NCBI RefSeq assembly: GCF_003369915.1
Contig: NC_046674.1
Span: forward strand, 21,021,657-21,085,656
Reading direction: 5' to 3'
Length of the DNA stretch: 64,000 bases
From: Drosophila miranda
Taxonomy: Eukaryota; Arthropoda; Insecta; Diptera; Drosophilidae
Every line of letters starts with the position of its first letter. The stretch's first letter is position 1. The translations under genes were made by a program, and so were the position numbers. Below the pieces are notes generated by a model. The model worked only from the letters and a program-made list of their open reading frames with translations, was not told the DNA's origin and ran no database searches. Shown here piece after piece: positions 1-10,420 of this stretch.

Positions 1-2900
1 GTGAGAGGAAGTGTGGCAAATCGCAGGAAAACAAAACAAAAATTTAAAAAAAATAACGAAATAATCGAGAAATCCCGACTATATGCTACCCCTGCTACCA
101 TAACTATTCCTGATGGGAGATCCAAGCAATTAACATATGTATCTTTAGGTGTTATCATCTCTCAGATATTGGTGGACATGCAGAGGGGCAGGCGGACGTG
201 GCTATGTCGGCTCGGCTCGGTTTTTAGCGAGTAAGGCAAGTGAGCCGGGGGTTGGCGCACGAACGAAACGAGTGCGCAGGGGCCGTGCCATATATATCTT
301 CTCTATCTTATGGATATTCCTCCACCCACCTGTTACGTACACTTTCACTGGCATCATATACCCTGGTACACTACGAGTAACGGCTATCAAAAAACAACAC
401 CAACACACAGTCCCTTACACGCAGAAGGAGTAAAAGGAAAAGGGAAAGTGAGAGCAGCATAAAAGCAAATCGCGCGCGCTGCCAGCGACGCGAATGAGCA
501 AACAACCTTAATAAAAATTTCATTTCCTTAATCAAATGCATTATCAAATTACAACAAACATCAAGAGGTATCCCAACAACAGTGCGAGCCACCTTAGGAC
601 CAGAATACACAAAAGTTACACTCGTGAGGCGTGCTGTCTAGTGGCACCTGTTCCGGGTTCCGGGTTCCGGGGAACAAGAAGTTGAACCGAGACTCCAATT
701 AAGTTTCGATTAAAGCGTTATAGCAGGCGGTAGAAGTTTATATGGCGAAACCATTTAGATTAATTTAATAGGAACAATCATCTATACAGCCGTAGATTAT
801 TATCCTCAAAATTTTAGCTTTGGCCCAATTTTCGGTTAGACCATTGCTTCCAATTCTTGGGTAACTGTCCCGATGACTGCCTATGTTAGACACTCCCAGT
901 ACCCTTCATATCCATATTTTCCTCTCTATCTCTCTCTCTCCCTCTTTCTCTCTATGTCTCTCTCCCTCTGTCGTTGTCTCTGTCCCTCTTATCTCTACAT
1001 CTTCCTCTTACTCGGTGGTGCAGGAGGGCGATTCAACCAATAAACACGACGCTTATTTCGTTATAAGCTAAAAAGTCAATGATTGCATTTGCATTCTGCT
1101 AGATTTCTGCATCGAAATTATGCCAACGTCTGGCCCTGGCTCCTGGCTCCACTTGCCTATGCCGCTGCTGCCGGAAAGGCTGATGGGTGGATGGATGTAG
1201 GGGTGGGGAGACGGAAGTGGATGTGGAAGCCCAGAGGAGGCGCAGAGCAGAGCATAGTTTGGGGTAAGTGGAGGTGTTGGATGGGGCATAGTTTCGACTG
1301 GTCGACGGGGTGGGGGTTTCCAGGCTGTCAGCCTTGGCAAGTGCAAAAGCCTTTGCGTGGTAAGGAAATTAGAAATGGAAATTATTATCGTAATTCCCAA
1401 TGTTGGTGTAGTTGTTCGATGTTGTTCTTGTTGTTATCTGCTAGTGTTGCTGGTGCTTTAGCTGTTGTTGTTTTAGTTTTAGTTTAGTTTTGTTGGTGTT
1501 TCTACTGCTGCTGCTGTCATGTAATTACACAGCACCCAAACAACCAGAAGAGGAGTCGGGAGCGTTGATTGTTGTTATTAAAAGTAGTTTGCTGCTGCTG
1601 CTCTCCTCGTTGCTTTCAACTCTTGTGCTGACTATCTATTTTTCTAGGCCCTTTCGCCCCCCCAGTCTTTCATCCAGAGGTTCAAGTCAAGGAACCTTTC
1701 AAATCGATTTTATGATGCCGAAACACTCGATATGTGGAATGTGGAATGTTGAATGTGCTCCAAGAGTCGACATTAGTTTTGTGTTCTTCGATGGAGATCC
1801 CATATTTTCCTTGTCGCGCATAAGAGACTGTAAAAGTCGCTGCGTAATGGCCAATTCCTTTGAATCATTTATTCTAAAATAGGTTTGTTTGCGACTCTTT
1901 GAGCATATCCAGGTTTTTATCCACTTTCAGCATTCCCTACAACATCGATTTAAAAGGTTAATAGTCGCCCGGGGACACTAACATTGGTCTGGAGGCGGAA
2001 TGGAACGCCTAAGTCCATGCAACGTGCGAGCGCCAGGCAATCGATACGGTAGCTCCATCTCCATATGCAGTTCCAAAAGCTAAAACAGGCCAGAAACTTC
2101 CGCTAACCATGGGAGGGGGGCCTGCAGCCGGAAAGTTTCGCCATCGCTTCCGTTCCGGTCCGCAGCGCCTTGGGCTGGGGCCTGTGTCCGTCTGAGTTTA
2201 CCTTCCTTCTGCGTTTTAACCGTATTTTCTTCTTAAGCACAAACGAAGCAAAAAAGGGAACCTAATTGCCTACTTTTGTTGCTGGCTCTCGACTTAACCT
2301 GTTTTCCCTGCCACTTTTCCGCCTTACCTTTGGGGCGCAAAGGCAATGGCCGCACATTGATTTGGCCCGAAAAGAGCGCGGGATACAATAAATAAATTTG
2401 CATTTCGCTGGAGCCCATCGCCCATCGTCCTCCCAGGTGCTCTGCTCCATCTGTAGCTCTCATTTCAAGGCGGATTCCGCCTAATTGATTCAATTTGTAT
2501 TCATTTTGGCCACTCGACAAATGCAAGATGTTGTCCCGGGCCTCGTCCGAATCTGCCTCATCCTCTGTTGTAATTGAAGATAAAACCAAATTTAAAAATA
2601 AATCATTTGCATTTAAAACGCTGAATTACTGGCCTGTGTGTCGTAATATGGAATATGACGAATAATAATATAGCAACAATGCAAACGATTACAAATTTCC
2701 TTCTCAGATAAGCACACACATCCATATGTACATACATACATATACGATGTGCAATAGTTAATTGGCATCAAACATATTCTACTACTTCTATTCGTTTTTA
2801 ATGCCCCTCTTATCAGTACGCGGACAAAATATTCTTGGCAAAAACTACCTGCTTAGTCACTTTTTCCGCCGTACATAATAGGTCTAAACATTAACAAATA
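1..2900. other. Non-coding stretch, no gene recognised
   Basis: No reading frame here has the composition of a conserved protein. The longest frames fall in CT-rich simple sequence (about 920-1000), in TTG/CTG-rich sequence (1420-1660), or on the minus strand at 2233-2589 with no recognisable motif and no convincing splice sites. The stretch is probably intergenic or intron of a gene outside the window. It is the least understood part of the left side. Confidence 0.5.
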
Positions 2901-3138
2901 ATTCCAATCAGTAGGAGAAAATCAGTAGTGGAGAAAAACTATACAATTACGAAAAATTTGAATGTCGATAAAGTAAGTACCAACAAAATTGGAAGGAAGG
3001 AATAGATAACATACATGCCCCAAAAGTGTCTCTGGATCTATATAAGAAGTGTCAAGTGAAAAAGCTAGCAAAATTCACTAAAAGCATGATACATGCTAAG
3101 AAAAATGAATCCACCACAGTCAACAAGAGAACAGCATT

Positions 3139-3352
3139 ATGCACCTCAAACAAAATATTGCTGATCTGCAATCAAATAGAGTACCGGAAATGAAAATAAG
3201 CTCCGATATGCTGAAGAACAAAAGTCCCATTGGAGCACAAACGGCAGATCAGCACGCAAGCCCTCATAAAGGATCTGGAAGAGAAATTGTCAAAACTGGA
3301 ACTGGACGGAAAATCGAAGGAGGCCACCAAGAGGATATCATCAAGCAGCTAA
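3139..3352 (+). pseudogene. Decayed relative of the downstream coiled-coil gene
   Basis: A first frame from 3139 reads IADLQSN, resembling LADLQSE of the coiled-coil gene at 3950. After about 3265 the similarity continues only in the next frame, which reads LIKDLEEKLSKLELDGKSKE and then stops at a TAA near 3350. The intact neighbour has LIKDLEAKLARLDADTKS. The frame change and early stop indicate a pseudogene produced by tandem duplication. A functional spliced gene is possible but I see no intron that would repair the frame. Seen directly: the similarity, the frame switch and the stop. Inferred: the duplication history. Confidence 0.5.
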
Positions 3353-3949
3353 AACCAGCAGAACAGTGGCAGCAAGGCATGGCCGGATCAACCCTCAACA
3401 GGGCCCTGGGCAGCCATCAATTTAGGGCCCTCCATTTCCCATTATTTTCCCTACATTATTTAATTTCTTTTCGAATTGTAGCTCTATCGGCAGCTTTTAT
3501 TCGTTTTAATTGCGAAAAGGATAGTTCGGCAGTACAATTTGTGATCATTCATTTGTTTTTTAAATCCGGAGAGTTTTTGCTGTTTCTCTTTTTCTCTTCC
3601 GTGCTCTCCTTCTGCCGTTGCTGCTTATCTGCTGTTCATTTGCTGCTGATTTACTGTTAGCGTTGCTTCCCACTGCTCCATCAATGGGTCAGCTTGCCCA
3701 CTCCCTCTTACATATATATGTACTTATAGATATCATCAGAGATAAGCCCTTAATCATAAGTCAACAAAAAAAAATAATATATAAGCGTCTATCTTTATAG
3801 CCTGCACACCACCGCCTTACTACTCTTATCAATTCCCGGTAAAAGTTGAAAAGCACAACGAATTTCCTGTGTTCATTTTACGTATGTCTGTTGCACAGGA
3901 CGGTCTAAATATAAACAAATATCGTCAGAAAGTTCACTCCGAAATTTAG

Positions 3950-4897
3950 ATGGGCATGGAGACGCCTATAAAGAATTATGACCCCGTTTTTGAAATGGAA
4001 CAGCTGCTCTGTCAACTGGAAACTAATTCAACAAGCTCGTCCTCTGGTCAACCCTCATACTCCATGCTGAAGGAGTACCAAGAGAAAATCAGCACTCAGA
4101 CACTAGTCATAAACACTCTGGAGCAAAAATTGACAAAACTGGAAGCGGAAACGAAGTCAAACAACAGAATGATTGTAGGCCAGAAAGTCGAGATTGAGAA
4201 GTACCATGTTGCTATAGGGCAACTTAGCCAACGACTCGCTGATCTTCAATCAGAAATCAAATCTCCCATGGATTACACAGCGAAGATCAGATCTCGTCAA
4301 AGCTCCATAGCGAGACTCGAGGAAAAGTTGACCAGACTACAAGAGCAATCTAGAGGCCAATCGCAAATTTTTCTTTTTCGCTCGTTTAGAGACTTACGAA
4401 TTTCGAGACTTTCGAAGAGAATTGCAGAGCATCAAAAATATTTGCAAGCTGATATAAATTCGAATTCCGAAAGGGAAAAGCCTGCAAAGGAGTGCAGAGA
4501 ACAAACGGCCCTAATAAAGGATCTGGAGGCAAAATTAGCAAGGCTGGACGCGGATACAAAATCCAGAAATATCAACATGGAGGAGAGGTTAGCGAAGCTG
4601 GAACTGGAAGGCGAATCAAAGATGAAAATGATTAGAGCGTCGCAAGGGAAAATTGGACAGCACGAGAACACCACCAAGCAGCTAAGGAAATCGATTACTG
4701 ACCTCAAATTATTGATAGAGGAGACTAGTGCCAGCAACTCCAGTGTCGAAGGTCTTCACCTGAAACTGCAGTCTTATCTGGCCAAGCAGGAGGAAAACGA
4801 AAAACTTTTGGATTCCTACAAAGCGCAGCTGAAGGAGCGGAACGACCAAATAAACCTTCTGGAATTAAAAAGAACGAAAAAGCAAAGAAGAAGATGA
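3950..4897 (+). CDS. Coiled-coil protein, 315 residues, unrecognised
   Basis: This single-exon frame starts at ATG 3950; a second ATG lies two codons in. After about 40 residues nearly the whole product is charged alpha-helix with heptad-like leucine spacing. A recurring pattern of the type LIKDLEAKLARLDADTKS occurs several times (for example around residues 60-70, 120-130, 185-200 and 210-220), which suggests internal duplication. The end is very basic (KRTKKQRRR), possibly a nuclear-localisation or nucleic-acid-binding tail. There is no signal peptide or membrane segment. I do not recognise the family. A decayed relative lies just upstream and the 3' end is repeated downstream, so this looks like a fast-evolving local gene family, perhaps specific to this lineage (inference). 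Long heptad frames are rarely open by chance, so I think it is real. Confidence 0.65.
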   Translation: MGMETPIKNYDPVFEMEQLLCQLETNSTSSSSGQPSYSMLKEYQEKISTQTLVINTLEQKLTKLEAETKSNNRMIVGQKVEIEKYHVAIGQLSQRLADLQSEIKSPMDYTAKIRSRQSSIARLEEKLTRLQEQSRGQSQIFLFRSFRDLRISRLSKRIAEHQKYLQADINSNSEREKPAKECREQTALIKDLEAKLARLDADTKSRNINMEERLAKLELEGESKMKMIRASQGKIGQHENTTKQLRKSITDLKLLIEETSASNSSVEGLHLKLQSYLAKQEENEKLLDSYKAQLKERNDQINLLELKRTKKQRRR

Positions 4898-5757
4898 TAT
4901 TTCAAGAAACTTGTAGATAGAAACAAAAACTAAATGTACATTTAATATAATATATAAAATGTTTATGTTATATATATGTAAATATTTTAATTATGATGGG
5001 ACATTTTCGTTTTACAGTCGCACGTTAAAACATTTCAGCCATATTTATGGTTTCCTATTTATGGAAGTCTGATCCCATAAATATGTAAAGCAAACATAGC
5101 AATATATTATTTATTTATTGTTTATTCGCTATATTTTAAAACCTTTTCCATAAAAAAAACTTGCTCTGTCGGTATTTTCTACCATAATATACCCCAAAAT
5201 AGCCAAAATAGCGGAATGACCAATAAACCTTCTGAAATTGACATGAACAAAAGATAATCAAAGAAAATATGATATTTTAAAGGAACTTGTAGATAGAAAC
5301 ACTAAATATGTCTGTCTTTATTTTATATATAAATATTTTATTTTTGATGGGACATTTTCGTTTTACAGTCGCACATTAAATTATTTCAGCCATATTTATG
5401 TTTTTTTATTTAAGGAACTCCGATCCTATAAATATTTTCAGCAAAGCACAACAATATTTTATTTATTTATTTATTACCCGCTTTATTTTGTAACCGTTTC
5501 CATAATAAAAGATATTTGCTCTATCGGAATTCTCTGTAATATTATACTCCAAAATAGCCAAAAGAGCTCTGCGAGCAGCCATAAAGCATTACTGTCGTCA
5601 GGTGTCACCTGATCCCATAAATATGTAAAGCAAACCAGAATAATATTTATTATCCGCTATAATTTCAAACCTTTTCCATAATAAAATATACTTTCTCTAT
5701 GGGGATTTTCTACCACATTATAGTCCAAAAGAGTTCTGCGAGCAGCCATAAAGCGTA
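4838..5757 (+). repeat. Triplicated 3' end of the coiled-coil gene
   Basis: The segment beginning gcggaacgaccaaataaacc at 4838 (last 20 codons plus 3' flank) recurs, diverged, from 5211 (gcggaatgaccaataaacc). The unit is about 373 bp. Both copies contain tgatgggacattttcgtttt (near 4994 and 5347). A third, partial copy runs from about 5609 (ctgatcccataaatatgtaa, also near 5070) to 5757, and its tail agcagccataaagc is shared with copy two near 5574. The copies no longer encode the protein. Confidence 0.8.
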
Positions 5758-5814
5758 GCGACACCTAACGATGATAACATGAACAGGTGCTGCCGCTTGC
5801 CGCAAGATGGTGCT

Positions 5815-5935
5815 ACATCGATAGTTTCATTAAAAGTGCATTGCGTATCGATAATTTCATAAAAATTGCATTGAAATATCGAGGAACTGCCCCCACTAAC
5901 GATCTGTTATCGCGCAGTCTATCGCCACACTTGGC
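5815..5935. promoter_or_regulatory. DRE/CGATA cluster, probable promoter or boundary
   Basis: This 120 bp stretch holds ATCGATA (5817), the full DRE palindrome TATCGATA (5846-5853), atatcga (near 5876), and tctatcgcc (near 5919). In Drosophila, DRE words mark DREF-driven housekeeping promoters, and clustered CGATA words are bound by BEAF-32 at domain boundaries. No start codon of a recognised gene lies immediately next to it. It may serve the gene at 6977 or a boundary role. Confidence 0.4.
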
Positions 5936-6224
5936 CGCCATTTAAAATATCTGAATTATATTACTGAATTAAGAGTTGGGGCTCCTCGTGGCTTTTGCCA
6001 GGCAGTTGGGCCGCCAGGATAGTCCCCCCATTTAAAAAAGCTGAAATATGTTACTAAATTAAGTAGTATAATACTAAATAAAAGAATCACTATATCCATC
6101 TCCTTTATATATAACTTTTATAACCCCAACCACGCGGGAGAACAAGCGGATCGCCTCTGGTGTGTCCATGAACACATATGTACCCATGGGTTTAATGGAT
6201 AAACTGCAAGATGTTAGCCTATTT

Positions 6225-6690
6225 TGAGGAAGGGTTCACTCCACTAAACTCGAAATCCGAGCTGATTTTCACTTTGTCAAGCTGAGTGGTACTTAAGATT
6301 GGAATATTCAACGCCAATAGCTTTCTCAGATTAAGGACTTCGTTGTTATAGAACTCCCCCATTGCTGGGCATGCAAGGAACTTCCAAAACTACAGCAAAT
6401 ACAAAGTTCTTGGCGAGGCGCAGTCGTTCCAAGTCTCGGAGAATATTTTTTCATAAGCTTGAATATCTTGGTATTATATATTGTTTGGTAGAATAAAGAT
6501 ATCCTACGTTGCTACATACCAAGGACCTAGGCCCAGATAGGGGGACAACAGAATCTTTTGTTGTTTAAAGCAATGACTCACAATTGGCGCAGGTAAGCCA
6601 ATGGTAAGGAGAATACTCTAGATCGTCTAGTTGATTGAACAAAAGTAGGTAATATTGTATCGGCACGTCCATATGTTTATACATACACCT
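6225..6690 (-). pseudogene. Decayed minus-strand coding region, family unknown
   Basis: Consecutive protein-like segments lie on the minus strand in different frames. One frame reads DVPIQYYLLLFNQLDDLEYS and on to HWLTCANCESLL before a stop near 6570. Another reads LSPYLGLGPWYVAT then a stop. A third reads IQAYEKIFSETWNDCAS. Last comes an open 48-residue frame starting MGEFYNNEVLNLRKLLALNI and ending at a TAG near 6225. The order is consistent with one old gene broken by frameshifts and stops. A good donor word (GTGAGT near 6579) leaves room for a spliced gene, but I could not join the frames. I do not recognise the family. Confidence 0.35.
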
Positions 6691-6976
6691 GGTCTCCAGG
6701 GACTATAAATGTTCACAGCTCGAACATTTATACCCTCTCTTTAGAGATCCCCAGATCAAGATTTTTTTATTATGTTTGACCTGTTTGGTGTTCCTTACCT
6801 GACCGTCAACAGATTTAAGTCTAAATTCAAAGCTGACAGATGTTGATTAGCAGCTCGCCTAATACCCTTTTGTGCCAGGTCATTCATCAAGGTGTGCCTA
6901 TTGAAATAAAATTCTTAAGATCTTACGATATATATCCTTAAGAAGTCATCCGTCGGGCATCAGTAAAATCCTAAAC

Positions 6977-8107
6977 ATGCTACGACGAACATACTCCCGC
7001 TTCATCTTCGAGACAATTGGGGATTCGCGTATCTTTCACCATCAGCGTTTTGTCAACGATTTGCAAATAGATTGTCCCACCTGTACGAGTTGTGTGGAGA
7101 CCAGAGAGCCCTACAGTAGGCACTGGCAAAACGACCATGCTGCCGGAACAAGCCACCAAATCCAAATGGACCCTGACGAGAGACTCCTCTTGAAGCGGAT
7201 CGAGACGGAGCGAATAGAAGCGTTTATGCTCTGCGATGGGAGCGTCTCTGGCAGAACGAATGACTTCCTATTAGAGGCTGGAATGGAGGCAGTGCCCCAA
7301 CTGCTGCGATTTCTTAGCTTTGGGGCCACCAAGTTGGAGGTGACTATTGGATTTTATGTGAACGTGAAGAAGGAACGAATGTATTACGAAAGTAGTCCGA
7401 TGATTGTCGAACACCACCTGGACATTGTGGAATCTGTGGATATGCTCTTCTCCATGTTGCTGGAGAAGATTAGCAACTATGTACTGCTGCAGCAGCGTGT
7501 TCCCTTGGAGGCTTGCGTCATAAGACGAATGAAAGTGACCGTAAAGCGTCATAGCAATCCCATATCGGTCCAGTGGCGATCCACCGCAAAGCTACCCCTC
7601 CAGTACCGCGTAAAGAGGTTAGATACTGGAACCAACAATGCCACTCTATTCGCCGAGATCTGTCAGAGCCCCAGGGATATATTCCATATTGGCCTCTTGC
7701 CGGATGCGTTGCAGGTGAATTTGTACTGCTTTCGTGTCTGTGCCAGCACCAAAGAACTCTACGCAGTGCCCTATCTAATCCGCCATGACGATGTCGAAAA
7801 CACCCCTACATTCGTCATACACACCGATATCGCGGGACATTTCCGGGGCCTACAGGAGATCCGGAATGTGCGCAAGTTCCTTCGCGCCGATAGGCAGGAT
7901 CGCGTGTTCGAATGCCGGAAATGCAAGTCGCGTTTCGGCGATCGCGTTCAGTTCGCATTGCATAAACAAATCGATTGTGGACGTGGCTTCATGGTGTGGC
8001 ATTTGGAAGAAGATGCCATAGAGCTGCACCACAATTGCTTGCCGCTACCCAAAGGCTACTTCAAGCACGACTGGTTTGGTTTGGGTACCAATAAAACTTT
8101 AAAATAA
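6977..8107 (+). CDS. Unrecognised 376-residue protein with Cys/His clusters
   Basis: A single open frame runs from ATG 6977 to TAA 8105-8107; the polyadenylation word aataaa (8103) overlaps the stop. The product has two zinc-finger-like clusters: near the N terminus CPTC followed by HWQNDH (residues about 35-55), and near the C terminus CRKCKSRFGDRVQFALHKQ (about 313-331), which has the C-x2-C-x12-H start of a C2H2 finger and then a Cys. The 250 residues between are a mixed alpha/beta segment without repeats or membrane spans. Balanced codon use and lack of low complexity argue for a real gene. I do not recognise the family, so the role is open; nucleic-acid binding is only a possibility. Confidence 0.75.
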   Translation: MLRRTYSRFIFETIGDSRIFHHQRFVNDLQIDCPTCTSCVETREPYSRHWQNDHAAGTSHQIQMDPDERLLLKRIETERIEAFMLCDGSVSGRTNDFLLEAGMEAVPQLLRFLSFGATKLEVTIGFYVNVKKERMYYESSPMIVEHHLDIVESVDMLFSMLLEKISNYVLLQQRVPLEACVIRRMKVTVKRHSNPISVQWRSTAKLPLQYRVKRLDTGTNNATLFAEICQSPRDIFHIGLLPDALQVNLYCFRVCASTKELYAVPYLIRHDDVENTPTFVIHTDIAGHFRGLQEIRNVRKFLRADRQDRVFECRKCKSRFGDRVQFALHKQIDCGRGFMVWHLEEDAIELHHNCLPLPKGYFKHDWFGLGTNKTLK

Positions 8108-8764
8108 ATTGACACCATGGCCTCGGACTCACCTTACGCAAATCTATAACCGAGCAACCAGCCACTGCTGACACGTGCATAAGAACTTAAAAAGGACTTA
8201 CCGCAATTTCATTTTCGTTTTTCAAAAATATACTCTACTCGTATTTAAGGTTATGATAATTACTTTCCACGAATAAAAATATACCATATATACCAGCTCC
8301 ACAAAAAGAATAATTAAAAGTTAACCAACAATTTATTTTTCTGTACAATCACACGATTCTTTTTTCAATAAAAATACAGTATACATATGTATGTACATAT
8401 GTCAAAAAGCGGATAACGGATGTTTCTCTCTAAAAAAAAAACGGCCAAACTTGTCAACAAACACATTGCCTCTTAATATGTAGCAAATGTGTAAGTTAGC
8501 GTGTAGTTACCATGTAAGGACATCAATTTAGTGGAAATTGTTGTTGACCGGTTTTGCTTAAACCTGATTTTATAAGAAATGCAATATAGATGAAAGGTTA
8601 AATTTAAACAGACTTGCAGGAAACCGATTTAATAATCGGATAAAATTATGATTTGAGAGCTGAGGATCTTAGCTAGCAAGTAATATTAAACCGAATATCA
8701 AAAACGAGGAATATGTATAACAGCACTAGTATTCGTCAGTATATTTACGGTATATTTTGAAAAT

Positions 8765-8806
8765 GAGACGGTATATTTTGGTATATTTCTGACGGTCAGA
8801 CCGTAT
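8765..8806 (+). promoter_or_regulatory. Probable Med11 core promoter elements
   Basis: TTTGGTATATTT at 8777-8788 fits the Drosophila core-promoter word KTYRGTATWTTT exactly. It is followed by CGGTCAGACCG (8793-8803), a palindromic variant of the GGTCACAC promoter word. Both lie 50-80 bp upstream of the Med11 start codon. A second ggtatattt copy lies near 8750. These words characterise TATA-less housekeeping promoters of flies. Confidence 0.6.
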
Positions 8807-8857
8807 ATTTAATTGATAAGTGCCGACAGATTTTGTTTACCATTTTTTAAAACCGCC

Positions 8858-9469
8858 ATGAATCCATTGGATAAAATACACGCTCTAGACGAAATCGAGA
8901 AGGAAATCATTCTCTGCATGCAGAGTGCGGGTAAATTGGCAACATTCAACATGTATATAAGTATATCGGCATTTAAATGCACACAACTTTTTTCAGGGCA
9001 AGCTCTACAGGAACTCGGCAAAGAGAAGTCGTCGCAGAAAAATGCCGAAACGCAGTCGCAGCAGTTTCTCAAGAGTTTGTCCAGTGTCGAATCGAAACTT
9101 TCGGAACAAATAAACTACCTCACACAGGTGTCGACCGGACAGCCGCACGAGGGTTCTGGCTACGCCTCAGCGAAGGTGCTGCAAATGGCCTGGCACCGCA
9201 TCCAGCACGCCCGATCGCGAGTCCGTGAGCTGGAGGAGACGAAAGCCAAGCATTCACACGCCGCCAGGCAACAGCAAAAGCGACAGCAAGAGCATGCCGC
9301 CGCCCAGCAGCAGCAGCAACAACAGCAGCAGGCTGCAGCAGCCGTTGCCCAGCAGCAACAACAACAGCAACAGGCTGGCGGCGGCGTAGGTGTCTCACCA
9401 GGTGCCGACACTAGTGGCGTTGGACACGCCATAGGTGGCGATGCATCTACTGGAATGTCTACTAACTGA
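8858..9469 (+). CDS. Med11: Mediator complex subunit 11
   Basis: Two coding exons, 8858-8930 and 8997-9469, join in phase across a 66 nt intron (GT 8931, AG 8996) to give 181 residues. The start is MNPLDKIHALDEIEKEI, the conserved MED11 helix, followed by SAGQALQELGKEK and a helical region to about residue 115. After that comes a glutamine/alanine-rich tail (CAG/CAA repeats at 9306-9374) and a Gly/Ser-rich end. MED11 sits in the Mediator head with MED22 and MED17, linking activators to RNA polymerase II. The intron is a multiple of three with no stop, so a retained transcript would add 22 residues. A polyadenylation word lies at 9476-9481. Identity is secure; the Q-tail length is likely variable between strains. 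Confidence 0.93.
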   Translation: MNPLDKIHALDEIEKEIILCMQSAGKLATFNMYISISAFKCTQLFSGQALQELGKEKSSQKNAETQSQQFLKSLSSVESKLSEQINYLTQVSTGQPHEGSGYASAKVLQMAWHRIQHARSRVRELEETKAKHSHAARQQQKRQQEHAAAQQQQQQQQQAAAAVAQQQQQQQQAGGGVGVSPGADTSGVGHAIGGDASTGMSTN

Positions 9470-9897
9470 ATATACAATAAAATGTGTAGGACTAAAACGA
9501 TAAAAAGGAAATGCATGTACTCCAAGGTTATTGCGGATGACCACAAACCAGATCAGATCGGGCATTTACTCTAATTACAATCATAACATTATTTGTATGT
9601 ATATTAAAGAAATACGAACAGTATTGGAAAGATACACCCACATACAAAGCCTTTTATTCAATTTATGAAATTTGAAACATGTGTAAATGTTGCCGAGATT
9701 GTCGGCTTTCAGTTGCAATGAAGAATTTCGCAATATGGAATGTGATCTTTGGCCTGCTCTCGATGGATTGGTCATATAGAATAATGACGACGTCAGGTAA
9801 ATATTGGAAATACATACGACTTACATAAACGGATTAGGATAATCTCTTGAGCATATTTACTTCAAAAGGTGACTTTTTTTTTACTGCTGGATGTGTG

Positions 9898-10250
9898 CAT
9901 ATGTCTGGAGCCGTTTTACTTATAATCTCGGGGATATTGATCCGCGTTGGCGTATTCAAAGTAAGAGGTGTTGCCTGTGCAGTGGCGCAAATGGTGGCTT
10001 GGCTTAATTACTACACATTACCGTTTGTACTCGCAGAAAAAGAAGGCTGTCTACTGTGTAGGGCTATGCTTGAGCAACGTTGGGCCATGTATCATGAGCT
10101 ACCTTATATTTCCGATTGGTAAGTTTGGCTTCTCACTACTAAATGGATTTCTCGCTTACATTCATTTGGCTTGCAGTCATTCAGGTGGTACTGCTCATAC
10201 AGGGCATTGGCTTATACAAGAAGTGGAACGAAGAAATAGTTGAATGCTAG
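9898..10250 (+). pseudogene. Small membrane-protein gene, apparently frameshifted
   Basis: One frame encodes a hydrophobic segment, SGAVLLIISGILIRVGVFK, ending at 9960. From 9983 a different frame reads WRKWWLGLITTHYRLYSQKK and on through CVGLCLSNVGPCIMSYLIFP. This joins by a good 58 nt intron (GT 10119, AG 10176) to VIQVVLLIQGIGLYKKWNEE, ending at TAG 10248-10250. The joined parts look like a small protein of two to four membrane spans. The 22 nt between the first two parts is too short for an intron, and losing one base near 9964 would make the frames continuous. So this is a recent pseudogene, an assembly error, or I have the 5' exon wrong. A possible first exon, ATG ACG ACG TCA G/GTAAAT, lies near 9784. 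Family not recognised. Confidence 0.45.
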
Positions 10251-10420
10251 AAACGTCTGAGCCTGGTGGAGAGACGGGCAGCTTATAAATGTTTCCAGCG
10301 TGGGAGTATTTTATTGTACAACTCTATTCGATGGTACACAATTAAGCAACTGAAATTCTGCTTTTCAGCTTATCACAATTACATACTCGTAAGCAGAATA
10401 GGAATAATAATTACGTATAT

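Noticed and set aside
2233..2589. 118-codon minus-strand frame
   Set aside because: No recognisable domain, no supporting splice sites or promoter words; likely chance.
9961..9982. A 22 nt intron (GTAAGAGG to TGTGCAG) joining the two membrane-protein parts
   Set aside because: Far below the minimum intron length spliced in flies (about 40-50 nt), so treated as a frame disruption.
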